Shown here piece after piece: positions 35,968 through 44,645 of a stretch of 64,000 nucleotides of DNA; the first letter of the stretch is position 1, and each line of letters opens with the position of its first letter. The notes below the pieces were generated by a model, which was not told where the DNA came from, ran no database searches, and saw nothing but the letters and a program-made list of their open reading frames with translations. The position numbers were made by a program, and so were the translations under genes. Source of the DNA: Streptomyces sp. RB17. Lineage in GTDB: Bacteria; Actinomycetota; Actinomycetes; Streptomycetales; Streptomycetaceae. The stretch spans positions 1-64,000 of the forward strand of contig NZ_WEGL01000005.1 of assembly GCF_009604455.1 (NCBI RefSeq). The letters are read 5' to 3'.

Positions 35968-36963
35968 ATGACGACGCACAGGGCCACCGCGGATCAGACG
36001 CACCGGGCCGAGGGCGTGGAGCTGAAGGTTCCAGGCGTGGAGGTGAAGCCGGCCGCCGGGCACATCGGTGCCGAGATCACCGGTGTCGACCTCGCCGGGC
36101 CGCTGGACGACGCCGTGGTGGCCCTGATCCGGCAGGCCGTGCTGCGCTGGAAGGTGGTCTTCTTCCGCGGGCAGGACCTGGACCACGCCGGGCATGTCGC
36201 CTTCGCCCGCCGGTTCGGCGAGCCGGTCGTGCTGCCGCGCCGCGGTCCGCACTCGCCGCCGGACTTCCCGGAGGTCGAGACGACGGCCGACCGGCTGGAA
36301 CTGTCCGGACGCTACGGCATGGAGCGCGACGAATGGCTGCACCGCCGCCGGCACACCCTGCTGCGCGGCTGGCACTGCGACTACGGCACCCGCATCGACC
36401 CGCCCGCCGCAACCGTCCTGCGCGCCGAGACCGTCCCGGCCTACGGCGGCGACACCACCTGGGCCAACCTGGCCGCCGCCTACACCGGTCTCTCCGCGCC
36501 GGTCCGCGCCTTCGTGGACGGCCTGCGCGCCGAACACCGCCTCGGCGTCGGCTACCAGCCCCGGCCCGGCGACGACGCGTACCTGCGCCATCTGCTCGAC
36601 CACCAGGTGGCCTCGGTGCACCCACTGGTCCGGGTGCATCCGGAGACGGGGGAGCGGGTGCTGTTCGTCAACGGCTACTACCTGGAACAGATCACCGATG
36701 TCTCCCGCCCGGAGAGCGCGGCCCTGCTGGAGATGCTGCTGGAGCAGGCCGTGCGCCCCGAGTACACCGTCCGTTTCCGCTGGGAGCCGGGCAGCGTCGC
36801 CTTCTGGGACAACAGGGCGACCATCCACCTGGCTCCGAGCGACCACGCCCACGCCGGCTCCCCGCGGATCATGCATCGGGTGATGCTCGCGGGGGACGTG
36901 CCGGTGGGGGTGGACGGCAGGCCGTCGGAGGCGGTGGTGGGCACGGAGCCGGGCCGCTGGTGA
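35968..36963 (+). CDS. TauD/TfdA-family Fe(II)/2-oxoglutarate dioxygenase
   Basis: A 331-residue cytoplasmic oxygenase. The iron triad is visible as His136-x-Asp138 (GWHCDYG) and His303 (RIMHRVMLAGD), with the 2-oxoglutarate arginine expected just after. GAEITGVDLAGPL near the start, VVFFRGQDLDHAGHVAFARRFGE and WDNRATIHLAPSD are family marks. It cleaves or hydroxylates sulfonates, sulfates or related acids; the exact substrate is not evident. ATG 35968 after GGGAGCGCGC. A flavin monooxygenase-type gene follows convergently, a common sulfur-scavenging pairing, but no ABC importer is here. Confidence 0.93.
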   Translation: MTTHRATADQTHRAEGVELKVPGVEVKPAAGHIGAEITGVDLAGPLDDAVVALIRQAVLRWKVVFFRGQDLDHAGHVAFARRFGEPVVLPRRGPHSPPDFPEVETTADRLELSGRYGMERDEWLHRRRHTLLRGWHCDYGTRIDPPAATVLRAETVPAYGGDTTWANLAAAYTGLSAPVRAFVDGLRAEHRLGVGYQPRPGDDAYLRHLLDHQVASVHPLVRVHPETGERVLFVNGYYLEQITDVSRPESAALLEMLLEQAVRPEYTVRFRWEPGSVAFWDNRATIHLAPSDHAHAGSPRIMHRVMLAGDVPVGVDGRPSEAVVGTEPGRW

Positions 36964-36986
36964 CGGATGGGGGGAACCGACAGCGC

Positions 36987-38015
36987 TCAGCCCGCCGGCT
37001 TCCACCCCAGGGCCGGGCCCAGCTTCGTCGCCATGTCGGTCAGGATCTGTACGTAGTCCTCGTGCTCGAAGGTGAACGGCAGCGCGAACGCCACCTCGTC
37101 CACCTCCCGGAACGCGGCGTGGGCGCGCAGTCGTTCGGCGATCTCCTCGGAGGTGCCGACCAGGTCCGGGGCGAACAGCAGCCGGCCCGGACCCTGCGGG
37201 GTGGCCGTGCGCGGCAGGCGCTGGGCCGCGTACGCCTCGTACTTGGCGCGCTGTTCCGGGCTCGCGGAGTCGGTGGGTATCACCACCAGGCCGTGCGAGA
37301 CCCGGGCCGCCTCACCGTCGGGGTGACGGGCGCGGAACTCGCGGATGAGGGAGAGCTGGATCTCGGCGAAGTCCCATGGCCCGTCCGGCTGTTCCGCCTT
37401 GACCACGCTGCTGGTCAGGAGGTTCATGCCGTGCTCGCCCGCCCAGCGCGCCGAGCGGAGGCTGCCCCCGCCGTACCACATCCGCCGGCCGAGCCCGGGG
37501 GACTGCGGCTGGACCACATCCGAGAAGACCTCGAACCCCTCGACCCCGCTGAAGTCGCTCGCGGGCTTGCCCCGCACCAGGTCCAGCAGCCGCCGCACCC
37601 GCTCGTAGCCAAAGTCCTCGACGTCGGCCGTGTCCGGGTACAGCGCCTCCTTGACCCGCTCGAAGTGCATCGGCGGGCCCACGCTGACGCCCGGGTTGAG
37701 CCGGCCCCCGGACAGGACGTCCACCGTCGCCAGGTCCTCGGCGAGACGCAGCGGGTTCTCCCAGCCGAGGGGGGTCACTGCGGTGCCCAGTTCGATACGG
37801 CGGGTGCGCTGGGAGGCGGCGGCGAGGACGGTGATCGGGGAGGAGATGCCGTGCTGCAGATGGCGGTGGCGCAGCCAGGCGCTGTCGAAGCCGAGCCGCT
37901 CGCCCAGCTCGATGATCTCCAGCGTGGATTCATGGCCCCGGGCGGGATCCGCCGGGTCGAACAGGCCGATGGTGAGGAAGCCCAGCTTGCGCAGCGGGCG
38001 GGCGGTGGACGGCAC
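36987..38015 (-). CDS. LLM-class (luciferase-like) flavin-dependent oxidoreductase
   Basis: A 342-residue FMN/F420-type monooxygenase with a TIM barrel: GFLTIGLFDPADPARGHESTLEIIELGERLGFDSAWLRHRHLQHGISSP, then IELGTAVTPLGWENPLRLAEDLATVDVLSGGRLNPGVSVG, and the MWYGGGSLRSARWAGEHG loop. The reductase that supplies reduced flavin is not adjacent. GTG start at 38015. It is convergent with the TauD-type gene with a 23-base gap. The substrate is unknown; sulfonate or alkane-type oxidation are both possible. Confidence 0.92.
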   Translation of the reverse strand: MPSTARPLRKLGFLTIGLFDPADPARGHESTLEIIELGERLGFDSAWLRHRHLQHGISSPITVLAAASQRTRRIELGTAVTPLGWENPLRLAEDLATVDVLSGGRLNPGVSVGPPMHFERVKEALYPDTADVEDFGYERVRRLLDLVRGKPASDFSGVEGFEVFSDVVQPQSPGLGRRMWYGGGSLRSARWAGEHGMNLLTSSVVKAEQPDGPWDFAEIQLSLIREFRARHPDGEAARVSHGLVVIPTDSASPEQRAKYEAYAAQRLPRTATPQGPGRLLFAPDLVGTSEEIAERLRAHAAFREVDEVAFALPFTFEHEDYVQILTDMATKLGPALGWKPAG

Positions 38016-38084
38016 GGGCTCCTCCAGCGGTCGTACGTCGGTTCCGTCCTCCGATTCTGGCAGGCGGGTGTGACAACCGTGTGA

Positions 38085-39596
38085 TCACTTCAGCGGGATG
38101 ACGATCTCGTCCTCGACCGGCGGATCGACTTCCTGCGCCCGGTTGCCGGTGGCGGCGAAGCAGCGCAGCCGGACCGCCTCCGGGGCGACGTCCAGCCGCA
38201 GGAAGCACTTGAAGAACGGCGGGCTGTAGGTGGCCGAGCCGGGTGAGAACAACTGGGTGTAGGCCTTGCGCACGGGCAGCCGGAACCGGGACGTACGGTC
38301 CGGGCGGCCACCGGTGCCGAGGAGGCTCGCGACCAGCCGGGTGCGCCGGGTGACCCGCGCGTCGGGGCCGGGCTTGCGGCCCGGCTCGATGCCGAGGCGC
38401 TCGGCGACGACCGCTGTCGCCTCCGCCTCGGTCAGGGTGAAGAAACGGCGCAGCCGCAGCCGGCGGCCGTACAGGCGGCTGTAGAAGGCCAGGGAGTCGC
38501 CGCGCAGCGGATAGCAGCGGAAGTCCCGTTCGGTGACACCCGCGACCGAGATCCGCGGGATGGTGTGGGTGGCGTGCATGAACGCCCCGCCGCCGCCCGC
38601 GACCACGTACTGGATGGTCCGGCCGTCCACGTCGACCGGGTAGCGCTGGTAGTTGTGGATGTCGCCACCGATCGCGGCCACATAGTGGTGCTCGGGGTCC
38701 CGGACGACGTCGTCGACCGTCCCGCCGCCCTCGATCGCGCACGGGTGGTGCTCGCCGTCGACGTACAGCGGCGACCCGGTGATCAGGATCTTCGGCCGCG
38801 GTCCCCGGGAGACCTCGCGCAGCCAGGCGCCCTGTTCGGCGTCGATCGTGCCGAGGAGGCCGGTGTCGATGCCGACGATCCGTACCGGACCGGCGTCCAT
38901 GGCCCAGTACGGCCCCGGCTGCACGGCCTGCTGGCCGGGTGCCGACCGCACGTCCCGTGCGGCGGCGAGCCGTCGCTCGTCGGCAGGCCGCGGCCGGTGC
39001 CACAGCAGGGCCCGCCACCAGGCGCGGCCGAGCGGGCGGGGCCGGGGCTCGGGGTCGAGCGGCGGGGTGTCGGCGCAGAAGACGCGCATGAAGGCGCCGA
39101 GGTCCTCGTACCAGTCGTGGTTGCCCGGTATCGCGTATATCGGCGCCGGATAGTCCTGGTAGGGCCGGAAGAACTTGCTGCCGTAGTCGTCGGCGCTGCC
39201 CACCGGGTAGATCACGTCGCTCGCGATCACCGCGAAGTCCGTTCCCTGACTCACCTTCAGGAACCCGGGGACGACGGCGTACTGGGGGTCGTCGCCCTCG
39301 CCCGTGTCCCCGATGACCATGAAGGAGAACCGGTCGGTGGCCTCGCGCCGGATCACCTTGTCGGCGGGGGCTCCGGCCGCTTCCCGGCGTGCCACCCAGC
39401 GGCTGCGGGTACGGCCGGTCGGGTCGCCGAACCAGGACGCCAGCACGCCGTTGCGGGCGGCCCACAGGGTGCGTGGATTCAGCCACGACAGCTTCTCGAC
39501 GTGGTCCGGCATCAGCTGCTTGTAGGCACCGGGCTCGGCAGAGCCCCAGCCGGCGCCCTGGGCGGTATCGCGCGAGGAGTCAGACACGCGGTGCAC
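38085..39596 (-). CDS. Calcineurin-like metallophosphoesterase
   Basis: A 503-residue protein. The phosphoesterase metal motifs are present in order: VIGDTGEGDD (DxG-type), ASDVIYPVGSADDYGSKFF, IPGNHDWYED (GNHD), ITGSPLYVDGEHH and IGGDIHNYQRY (GDxHxx). The second half (about 330-500) is a beta-rich tail without assignment. No signal peptide with the chosen GTG start at 39596 (GGAG ten bases upstream); starts at 39587 or upstream are possible. The DVIYPVG wording is typical of Streptomyces homologues of unknown substrate. Confidence 0.88.
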   Translation of the reverse strand: MHRVSDSSRDTAQGAGWGSAEPGAYKQLMPDHVEKLSWLNPRTLWAARNGVLASWFGDPTGRTRSRWVARREAAGAPADKVIRREATDRFSFMVIGDTGEGDDPQYAVVPGFLKVSQGTDFAVIASDVIYPVGSADDYGSKFFRPYQDYPAPIYAIPGNHDWYEDLGAFMRVFCADTPPLDPEPRPRPLGRAWWRALLWHRPRPADERRLAAARDVRSAPGQQAVQPGPYWAMDAGPVRIVGIDTGLLGTIDAEQGAWLREVSRGPRPKILITGSPLYVDGEHHPCAIEGGGTVDDVVRDPEHHYVAAIGGDIHNYQRYPVDVDGRTIQYVVAGGGGAFMHATHTIPRISVAGVTERDFRCYPLRGDSLAFYSRLYGRRLRLRRFFTLTEAEATAVVAERLGIEPGRKPGPDARVTRRTRLVASLLGTGGRPDRTSRFRLPVRKAYTQLFSPGSATYSPPFFKCFLRLDVAPEAVRLRCFAATGNRAQEVDPPVEDEIVIPLK

Positions 39597-39799
39597 GGTA
39601 ACAATGCTCCGGTCAGGGGCGGTTGGCGGGGCCCGGCTTCCCCCGCGGTGGCCTGCGGCCCGGGGTTCAGTGCGGCGCGGGTGCGCCCAAGTTCCGTACT
39701 TCGTCCAGCGTGGCCGGTTCACCGTCGGCCACGGACGGCTGGGGCACGGGACGCTGCCGGTACGGTGGGACCTTCTTCTGCTGCGGGAGGAGGCGGACC

Positions 39800-40087
39800 G
39801 TGCAACTGGCCTTCGCCGGCCGCGTCGTGGAGTGGCGGGGCCCGGCGCCGTACTACTTCGTCGCCGTGCCGGACGCGGAGTGCGCAGACATCCGTGACGT
39901 GGCCGCGCTGGCCAGTTACGGCTGGGGCGTGATCCCGGTCGAGGCGAGGATCGGCGCCACCGCCTTCACCACGTCCCTCTTTCCCAAGGACGGCGGGTAT
40001 CTGCTGCCGCTCAAGAGCGCGGTGCGCCGGCCGGAGGGGCTCGCGCCGGGTGACGAGGTGGCCGTCGCGATGACGGTACGTCTGTGA
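39800..40087 (+). CDS. DUF1905 domain protein
   Basis: A 95-residue soluble protein with GTG start after GGGAGGAGGCGGACC. It has the DUF1905 pattern: LAFAGRVVEWRGPAPYYFVAVP, YGWGVIPVEARIGATAFTTSLFPKDGGYLLPLKSAVR, GDEVAVAMTV. It is probably a small beta-barrel. The function is unknown; it is sometimes linked to YdeI/bacteriocin-protection-like proteins. It is transcribed alone and divergent from the metallophosphoesterase. Confidence 0.85.
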   Translation: MQLAFAGRVVEWRGPAPYYFVAVPDAECADIRDVAALASYGWGVIPVEARIGATAFTTSLFPKDGGYLLPLKSAVRRPEGLAPGDEVAVAMTVRL

Positions 40088-40578
40088 GGCCCGCGGCGGA
40101 CCCCGGACGCCTGACCTGACCGACCTGATCCGATAGTTGTACAGGGTGCTGTGCGCCCAGGTGCCTCGGTCACCGGCCCATGCGCCGCGTTCGGCCCTCG
40201 CCCGCCGTTCGCGCTCGTCGCGGTGGAAGTCCATGGCGGGCGCCCGCCGCGAAGCCGCGCAGGCCCTGGGCGCTGTCGACGTCGTCCCGGCGGATGCCGG
40301 AGTCGGCGAGTACGCAGTTGTCACCGGGGGCGGCGGTGCGTGCGCCGTCCGGCAGGCACGCCAGTCCGCGCCGGCCAGGCTCGCCGGGGGCCGGCTCGGG
40401 CACCGCGACTCCGCCGCCGATCCGGGGGCCGAGCACCCTGGCCCAGCCCCGGAGGACGTCGCCGATGGTCCGGTTCCCAGGGGTGGTGAGGACCTTTGTC
40501 GAGTTGCCGGGGGAGGGCAGGCCAGGGCAGGAGTCAGGGGCTGAGGGGGCCGGTGCACCTGCTGGTGTCGGGCGGCCG
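40088..40578. other. 491-base region without a recognised gene
   Basis: This lies between the DUF1905 and SDR genes. On the minus strand pieces such as RTIGDVLRGWARVLGPRIGG and an Arg/Glu-rich stretch (FHRDERERRARAERG) near 40200 look protein-like but sit in different frames, without a start signal or continuity. They may be a decayed gene or chance. No terminator or promoter was convincing. Confidence 0.35.
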
Positions 40579-41319
40579 TCAGGTCAGATTCAACCCGCCG
40601 TCGAGCAGGATGACTTCGCCGGTGAGGTAGTCGCTGGCGATCACGGACGCCACCAGGCCGGCCACGTCGGCGGGCCGGGCCGGGCGGCGCATGGGGGCGC
40701 GGTCGCGCCACAGTTCGTGTGCCTGGGTCCAGTCCTTGGTCATGGGCGTGTCCACGAGTCCCGGCGCCACCGCGTTGACCCGCACATCGGGCGCGAGGGC
40801 GGCCGCGAGCAGCCGGGTGACATGGTTCAGCGCCGCCTTGCTCGCCGCGTACGGTACGGAGGAGCCCTTGGGGCGCACGCCGGCGTGGCTCGTGACGTTC
40901 ACGATGCTGCCGCCCCCGGGGGACTCGCGCAGGGCCGGACGTGCCGCGGTGCACAGGACCCATGGTGCGATGAGGTTGACCTCCAGCAGTTGTCGCCAGT
41001 GCGCGGGTGTCGCCGCGGCCAGGTCGTCGTGGGGGATCGGCCGGCTGATACCGGCGTTGTTCACCAGCACGTCCAGCCGCCCGCACCGGTCGAGCGCCGC
41101 CCCCACCAGCCCGCGGGCCTCCTCCTCCACGGCCAGGTCCGCCCGCACGTACACACCGCCGAGCTCGTCGGCCAGCGCCTCCCCGGCCGCGGTGCTGCGC
41201 CGTGAATGGACGACCACCCGCATACCGTCGGCCGCGAGCCTCCGCGCGACCGCCTCCCCGATACCCGACGTCGACCCGGTGACCAGGGCGACGCGCCGGT
41301 CCTCTCTCTCGATCCTCAT
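40579..41319 (-). CDS. Short-chain dehydrogenase/reductase (SDR)
   Basis: A 246-residue classical SDR with NAD(P) motif TGSTSGIGEAVARRLA, NNAG at about 90, catalytic Ser in IVNVTSHAG and the pair Tyr-x-x-x-Lys (VPYAASKAALNH), then PGLVDTPM and the ending GEVILLDGGLNLT. The arginine after the first strand (VVVHSRRS) suggests NADP. It is very like 3-oxoacyl-ACP reductase-type and glucose dehydrogenase-type SDRs; the substrate is unknown. ATG 41319 after AGGATCTCGATC. No operon partner. Confidence 0.93.
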   Translation of the reverse strand: MRIEREDRRVALVTGSTSGIGEAVARRLAADGMRVVVHSRRSTAAGEALADELGGVYVRADLAVEEEARGLVGAALDRCGRLDVLVNNAGISRPIPHDDLAAATPAHWRQLLEVNLIAPWVLCTAARPALRESPGGGSIVNVTSHAGVRPKGSSVPYAASKAALNHVTRLLAAALAPDVRVNAVAPGLVDTPMTKDWTQAHELWRDRAPMRRPARPADVAGLVASVIASDYLTGEVILLDGGLNLT

Positions 41320-41376
41320 GATCGAGATCCTGCCACGGCTCCCGTCCAGAGGCGTGCTCGCGGGTTCCGCTCACTC

Positions 41377-41769
41377 TCAGCCTGGGTCGTACGGGGGCGA
41401 CGGCCGGTTCCAGACAGCGTCGAACCGGCCGACGATCCGCCGGAGCTCGCGGGCGCTGCGCGGTGACAGGGCCCGCATCACGGTGTCGAGGAGAGCGCGG
41501 GCTTCGGCGGGGTCGGGCTCGCAGCAGTACCAGTACGGATTGCCCCACTCGTAGTCCCGCCACAGTTCGCGCTCGGGGCGGTGGACGTAGTCCCGCCACT
41601 GGCGCAGGGCCGCGCCGACGTCTCCTGGCTGCAGATAGTTGCGGGTGCGTTCGAGGCGGGAGATCTCGGACAGCACACGGGAGGGCAAGCCGTCGATGCC
41701 CGGTGTCGTTCGCTGCGTCCGGCGGCCGGGAACGCGGCCCCGGAGCTGTCCCGGCCGGCTACGCGGCAC
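41377..41769 (-). CDS. Hypothetical protein (Trp/Tyr-rich, conserved Streptomyces type)
   Basis: A 130-residue protein from GTG 41769 (AAAGGCC upstream). The part from about residue 35 looks like a real helical protein: RNYLQPGDVGAALRQWRDYV, ELWRDYEWGNPYWYCCEPDP, ARELRRIVGRFDAVW. The first 30 residues are Arg/Gly-rich and may not be translated; a later GTG near 41680 is possible. I do not recognise the family. No neighbour in the same operon. Confidence 0.6.
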   Translation of the reverse strand: MPRSRPGQLRGRVPGRRTQRTTPGIDGLPSRVLSEISRLERTRNYLQPGDVGAALRQWRDYVHRPERELWRDYEWGNPYWYCCEPDPAEARALLDTVMRALSPRSARELRRIVGRFDAVWNRPSPPYDPG

Positions 41770-41832
41770 AGGCCTTTCGGTTCGTCGTCATGTCGCACAT
41801 GGTGCCACGAACTCGAGCCAGGACACGCGGCT

Positions 41833-42303
41833 TCAGGAGCGCCCCCGCGTCGCCAGCGCAACGGCCGTCCCGATTCCCGCGACCACCAGCCCGATCCCGC
41901 CGAACACCAGGGGCAGCAGCCAGAGTGAGGCGAACCCGTCGATCCGGGCGTCCTCGGGGGAAGCCGCGCGGTAGAGCACCTCGACCCGCTCGCCCTCCTC
42001 GTACGCCGGTGGGTTGGAACCCGTGGAGTCCCGGAACGTCCGCCGTGTGCCGTCCGCCGACGTGAACTCCACCACCGGGTACGCCATGGACTTGTCCCGC
42101 ACCCGCGTCCTGCGGGACGGGCCGCTGTGGTCGGTCCGCCACTCCAGGGAGACCACCGTGCCCCGGGCACGCTCCGCGTTCGCCAGGAACGAGACCGACA
42201 CCCCCGCGAGGATCAGCCCGACGACCAGGAACAGCGCCCCGAACCCGATCGCCCCGAAGGTGATCCACCTGCGGGCACCCTGCCCACGCACCTTGACCTG
42301 CAC
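41833..42303 (-). CDS. DUF3592-type membrane protein
   Basis: A 156-residue membrane protein with two spans, residues 14-40 (FGAIGFGALFLVVGLILAGVSVSFL) and 128-150 (LLPLVFGGIGLVVAGIGTAVAL), around an external beta-domain. The domain has the DUF3592 pattern: ARGTVVSLEWR, YPVVEFTSADGTRRTFRDSTGSNPPAYEEGERVEVLYRAASPEDARIDGFASL. GTG start with GAGAGGGATGTC. The function is unknown. Confidence 0.88.
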   Translation of the reverse strand: MQVKVRGQGARRWITFGAIGFGALFLVVGLILAGVSVSFLANAERARGTVVSLEWRTDHSGPSRRTRVRDKSMAYPVVEFTSADGTRRTFRDSTGSNPPAYEEGERVEVLYRAASPEDARIDGFASLWLLPLVFGGIGLVVAGIGTAVALATRGRS

Positions 42304-42417
42304 GACATCCCTCTCACTCGTCCGGAGTGAGAGGGACGCTATCTCCGGTCAGCCGCGCGAGCCAAGCCGGTAATCGAATATGTGTACGACTCCAGTGGTG
42401 AGGGAAGACACCGGTAC

Positions 42418-44505
42418 GTGCGCCCCGGCCTTCTCCCCGCCCAACTCGTCCGCACGGCCCGCTTCACCCGCGGTGTCCCCGGCCGGTTCACCGTGACCGC
42501 GGACGGCGGGGCCGTGCTGTATCTGCGGGGGCGTACGGGGGACGACCCCGCTGCGTGCCTGTGGCGGCTCGAACTCGGCTCGGGCGGGGAGCGGTTGCTG
42601 GCGGATCCGGTGCGGCTGCTCGGTGCCGGGCGCAGGCCGCGGGGGATCGAGGGGTATGCCGCCGACGAGGCCGGCCAGGTGGTCGTCTTCGTGCTGGGCG
42701 GTGTGCTGTGGACCGTGCCGGTGCGCGGTGGCGAGCCCCGGCGGCTGCCGGCCGCACGTCCCGCCGGCGATCCGCGCCCCGATCCCACCGGCCGTCGTAT
42801 CGCCTATGTCTGCCGCGGTGCCCTCCGCGTCCTGGGAGCGGACGGGACGGGTGACCGCCCGATCGCCCAACCCGACGCCGCCGACGTCGAGTTCGGCGTC
42901 GCGGCGCACACGGCCGCCACGCTCCCCGACGGTCCGCGCGGTCACTGGTGGGCGCCCAACGGCACCGCCCTGCTGTGCGCCCGGACCGATCGTCGGCGCG
43001 TGCGGCGCTGGTACAGCACCGACCCGGCCACGCCGGAGGACCCGCCCAGCGTCCGTCACCACGCCTTCGCCGGCACGCCGAACCCCGACGTCACCCTCTG
43101 GCTGGCCCGGTTCGAGGCCAACGGGCCCCTCACTCACGTCCGTTGGGACCGTGACGCCTTCGAGTACGTCGTCGGCGCCGGCTGGGACGCGCACGGCCCC
43201 TTCGTCGTCGTACAGTCCCGTGACCAGGGCATCGTCCGGCTGCTCGGCATCGACCCGGCGGACGGCCGTACGACGGTCCTGTGGGAGCAACGGGACGCCC
43301 GCTGGGTGGCGTTGGTGCCCGGGCTGCCGGCCCGCACTGCCTCAGGCGTCGTCCTGGCCCACACGGATCTGCGGGGCACCCGGCACCTCACGGCCGACGG
43401 CGAACCGATCACGCCCCGGGGCCGCCAACTGCGTGCCGTCCTCGGTGTCGACGGGGACGAGGTGCTGTTCACGGCGTCCGACGAACCCACCGAGGTCGGT
43501 CTGTGGTCCTGGCGGCCGGGGACCGAACCACGCCGGCGGAGCGCGGGCCCGGGGCTGCACGGGGGAGTGCTGCGCGGCGGCACCCTCGTGCGGACCACCG
43601 CCGACACCGCAGGCCCGACCCCGCGCGCCGAGGTACTGCGTGCCGGGCGGCCGGCCGTGGCCGTCCCGTCGTACGCGGAGTCGCCCGTGCTCGGCGTGCG
43701 CAGGAGCATGCTGCGGCTCGGCCCGCGGGAGTTGCGGGCCGCCCTCTACCTGCCCTCCTGGCACCGGCCGGCGGACCACGGCCCGCTTCCGGTGCTGCTC
43801 GACCCCTACGGCGGCGCGGGCGGTCAGCGGGTCACCGCGGCCCACGACTGGAAGACACTCGTGTCGCAGTGGTTCGCCGAGCAGGGCTTCGCGGTGCTGG
43901 GGACCGACGGCCGGGGCACCCCGGGGCGCGGGCCGGACTGGGAACGCGAGGTGTACGGCGACCTGTTCGGGCCCGCGCTCGACGACCAGGTGAGCGCGCT
44001 GCGGGAGGCCGCCCGCGCGCACCCCGTGCTCGACCTGCGCCGGGTCGGCATCCGCGGCTGGTCGTACAGCGGCTCGCTCGCCGTGCTCGCCGTGCTGCGC
44101 CGCCCGGACGTCTTCCACGCCGCCGTGGCCGGCGCGGGCGTGACCGACCAGCGGCTCTACGACGCCCACTGGCGTGAGCGGTTCCTCGGCCACCCGGAGG
44201 CCCACCCCGAGCGGTACGACGCCGGTTCCCTGCTCCGCGAGGCGCCCCGGCTCACCCGCCCCCTGCTGCTCGTCCATGGCCTCGCGGACCCCAAGGTCCC
44301 GCCCGCCCACACCCTGCGGCTGTCCGACGCGCTGCTCACCGCGGGCCGGCCGCACGAGGTCCTGCTCCTGCCCGGCGCGGGACACCAGCCCGTCGGCACC
44401 GACGTCACGAGCGACCTGCTGCGGCACCAGGCGCGTTTCCTGCGGCGCCACCTGGCGGCGGCGCCGCCGGATGCCGGACCTCGCGACCCACGGGGCGACG
44501 GGTAG
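42418..44505 (+). CDS. S9-family prolyl oligopeptidase / dipeptidyl-peptidase-like serine hydrolase
   Basis: About 695 residues: an N-terminal beta-propeller (to about 440) and a C-terminal alpha/beta-hydrolase. The catalytic triad is Ser549 in GWSYSG, Asp in HGLADPKVPP and His in GAGHQPVG; the preceding VLLDPYGGAGGQRV and FAVLGTDGRGTPGRG are DPP4-like oxyanion-region words. I chose GTG 42418 because GAGGGAAG lies ten bases upstream; a GTG at 42382 in frame is the alternative. It probably removes dipeptides or trims short peptides in the cytoplasm. It has no signal peptide. Confidence 0.92.
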   Translation: MRPGLLPAQLVRTARFTRGVPGRFTVTADGGAVLYLRGRTGDDPAACLWRLELGSGGERLLADPVRLLGAGRRPRGIEGYAADEAGQVVVFVLGGVLWTVPVRGGEPRRLPAARPAGDPRPDPTGRRIAYVCRGALRVLGADGTGDRPIAQPDAADVEFGVAAHTAATLPDGPRGHWWAPNGTALLCARTDRRRVRRWYSTDPATPEDPPSVRHHAFAGTPNPDVTLWLARFEANGPLTHVRWDRDAFEYVVGAGWDAHGPFVVVQSRDQGIVRLLGIDPADGRTTVLWEQRDARWVALVPGLPARTASGVVLAHTDLRGTRHLTADGEPITPRGRQLRAVLGVDGDEVLFTASDEPTEVGLWSWRPGTEPRRRSAGPGLHGGVLRGGTLVRTTADTAGPTPRAEVLRAGRPAVAVPSYAESPVLGVRRSMLRLGPRELRAALYLPSWHRPADHGPLPVLLDPYGGAGGQRVTAAHDWKTLVSQWFAEQGFAVLGTDGRGTPGRGPDWEREVYGDLFGPALDDQVSALREAARAHPVLDLRRVGIRGWSYSGSLAVLAVLRRPDVFHAAVAGAGVTDQRLYDAHWRERFLGHPEAHPERYDAGSLLREAPRLTRPLLLVHGLADPKVPPAHTLRLSDALLTAGRPHEVLLLPGAGHQPVGTDVTSDLLRHQARFLRRHLAAAPPDAGPRDPRGDG

Positions 44506-44609
44506 GCACAACGCCGTAGGGCCCTGCGTGAGCAGCCGCGGCCGACGCACCCGCGCTCACCGGCACAGGCCTACAGCCGCGTCCCTTCTGCCTGAACATC
44601 GACGTTCCG

Positions 44610-44638
44610 CGGCCCCGCATCCGAGCGGCGCGGGGCCG
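44610..44638. terminator. Bidirectional terminator between S9 peptidase and GH64 genes
   Basis: CGGCCCCGC (44610-44618) pairs with GCGGGGCCG (44630-44638) in a 9-bp stem with an 11-base loop. It lies between two convergent genes, eight bases from the GH64 stop codon and about 100 from the peptidase stop. Confidence 0.7.
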
Positions 44639-44645
44639 TGGCATG

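Noticed and set aside
33972..38084. 1370-codon plus-strand open frame
   Set aside because: Runs through several well-recognised genes on both strands and has an Arg/Pro/Gly-rich shadow composition.
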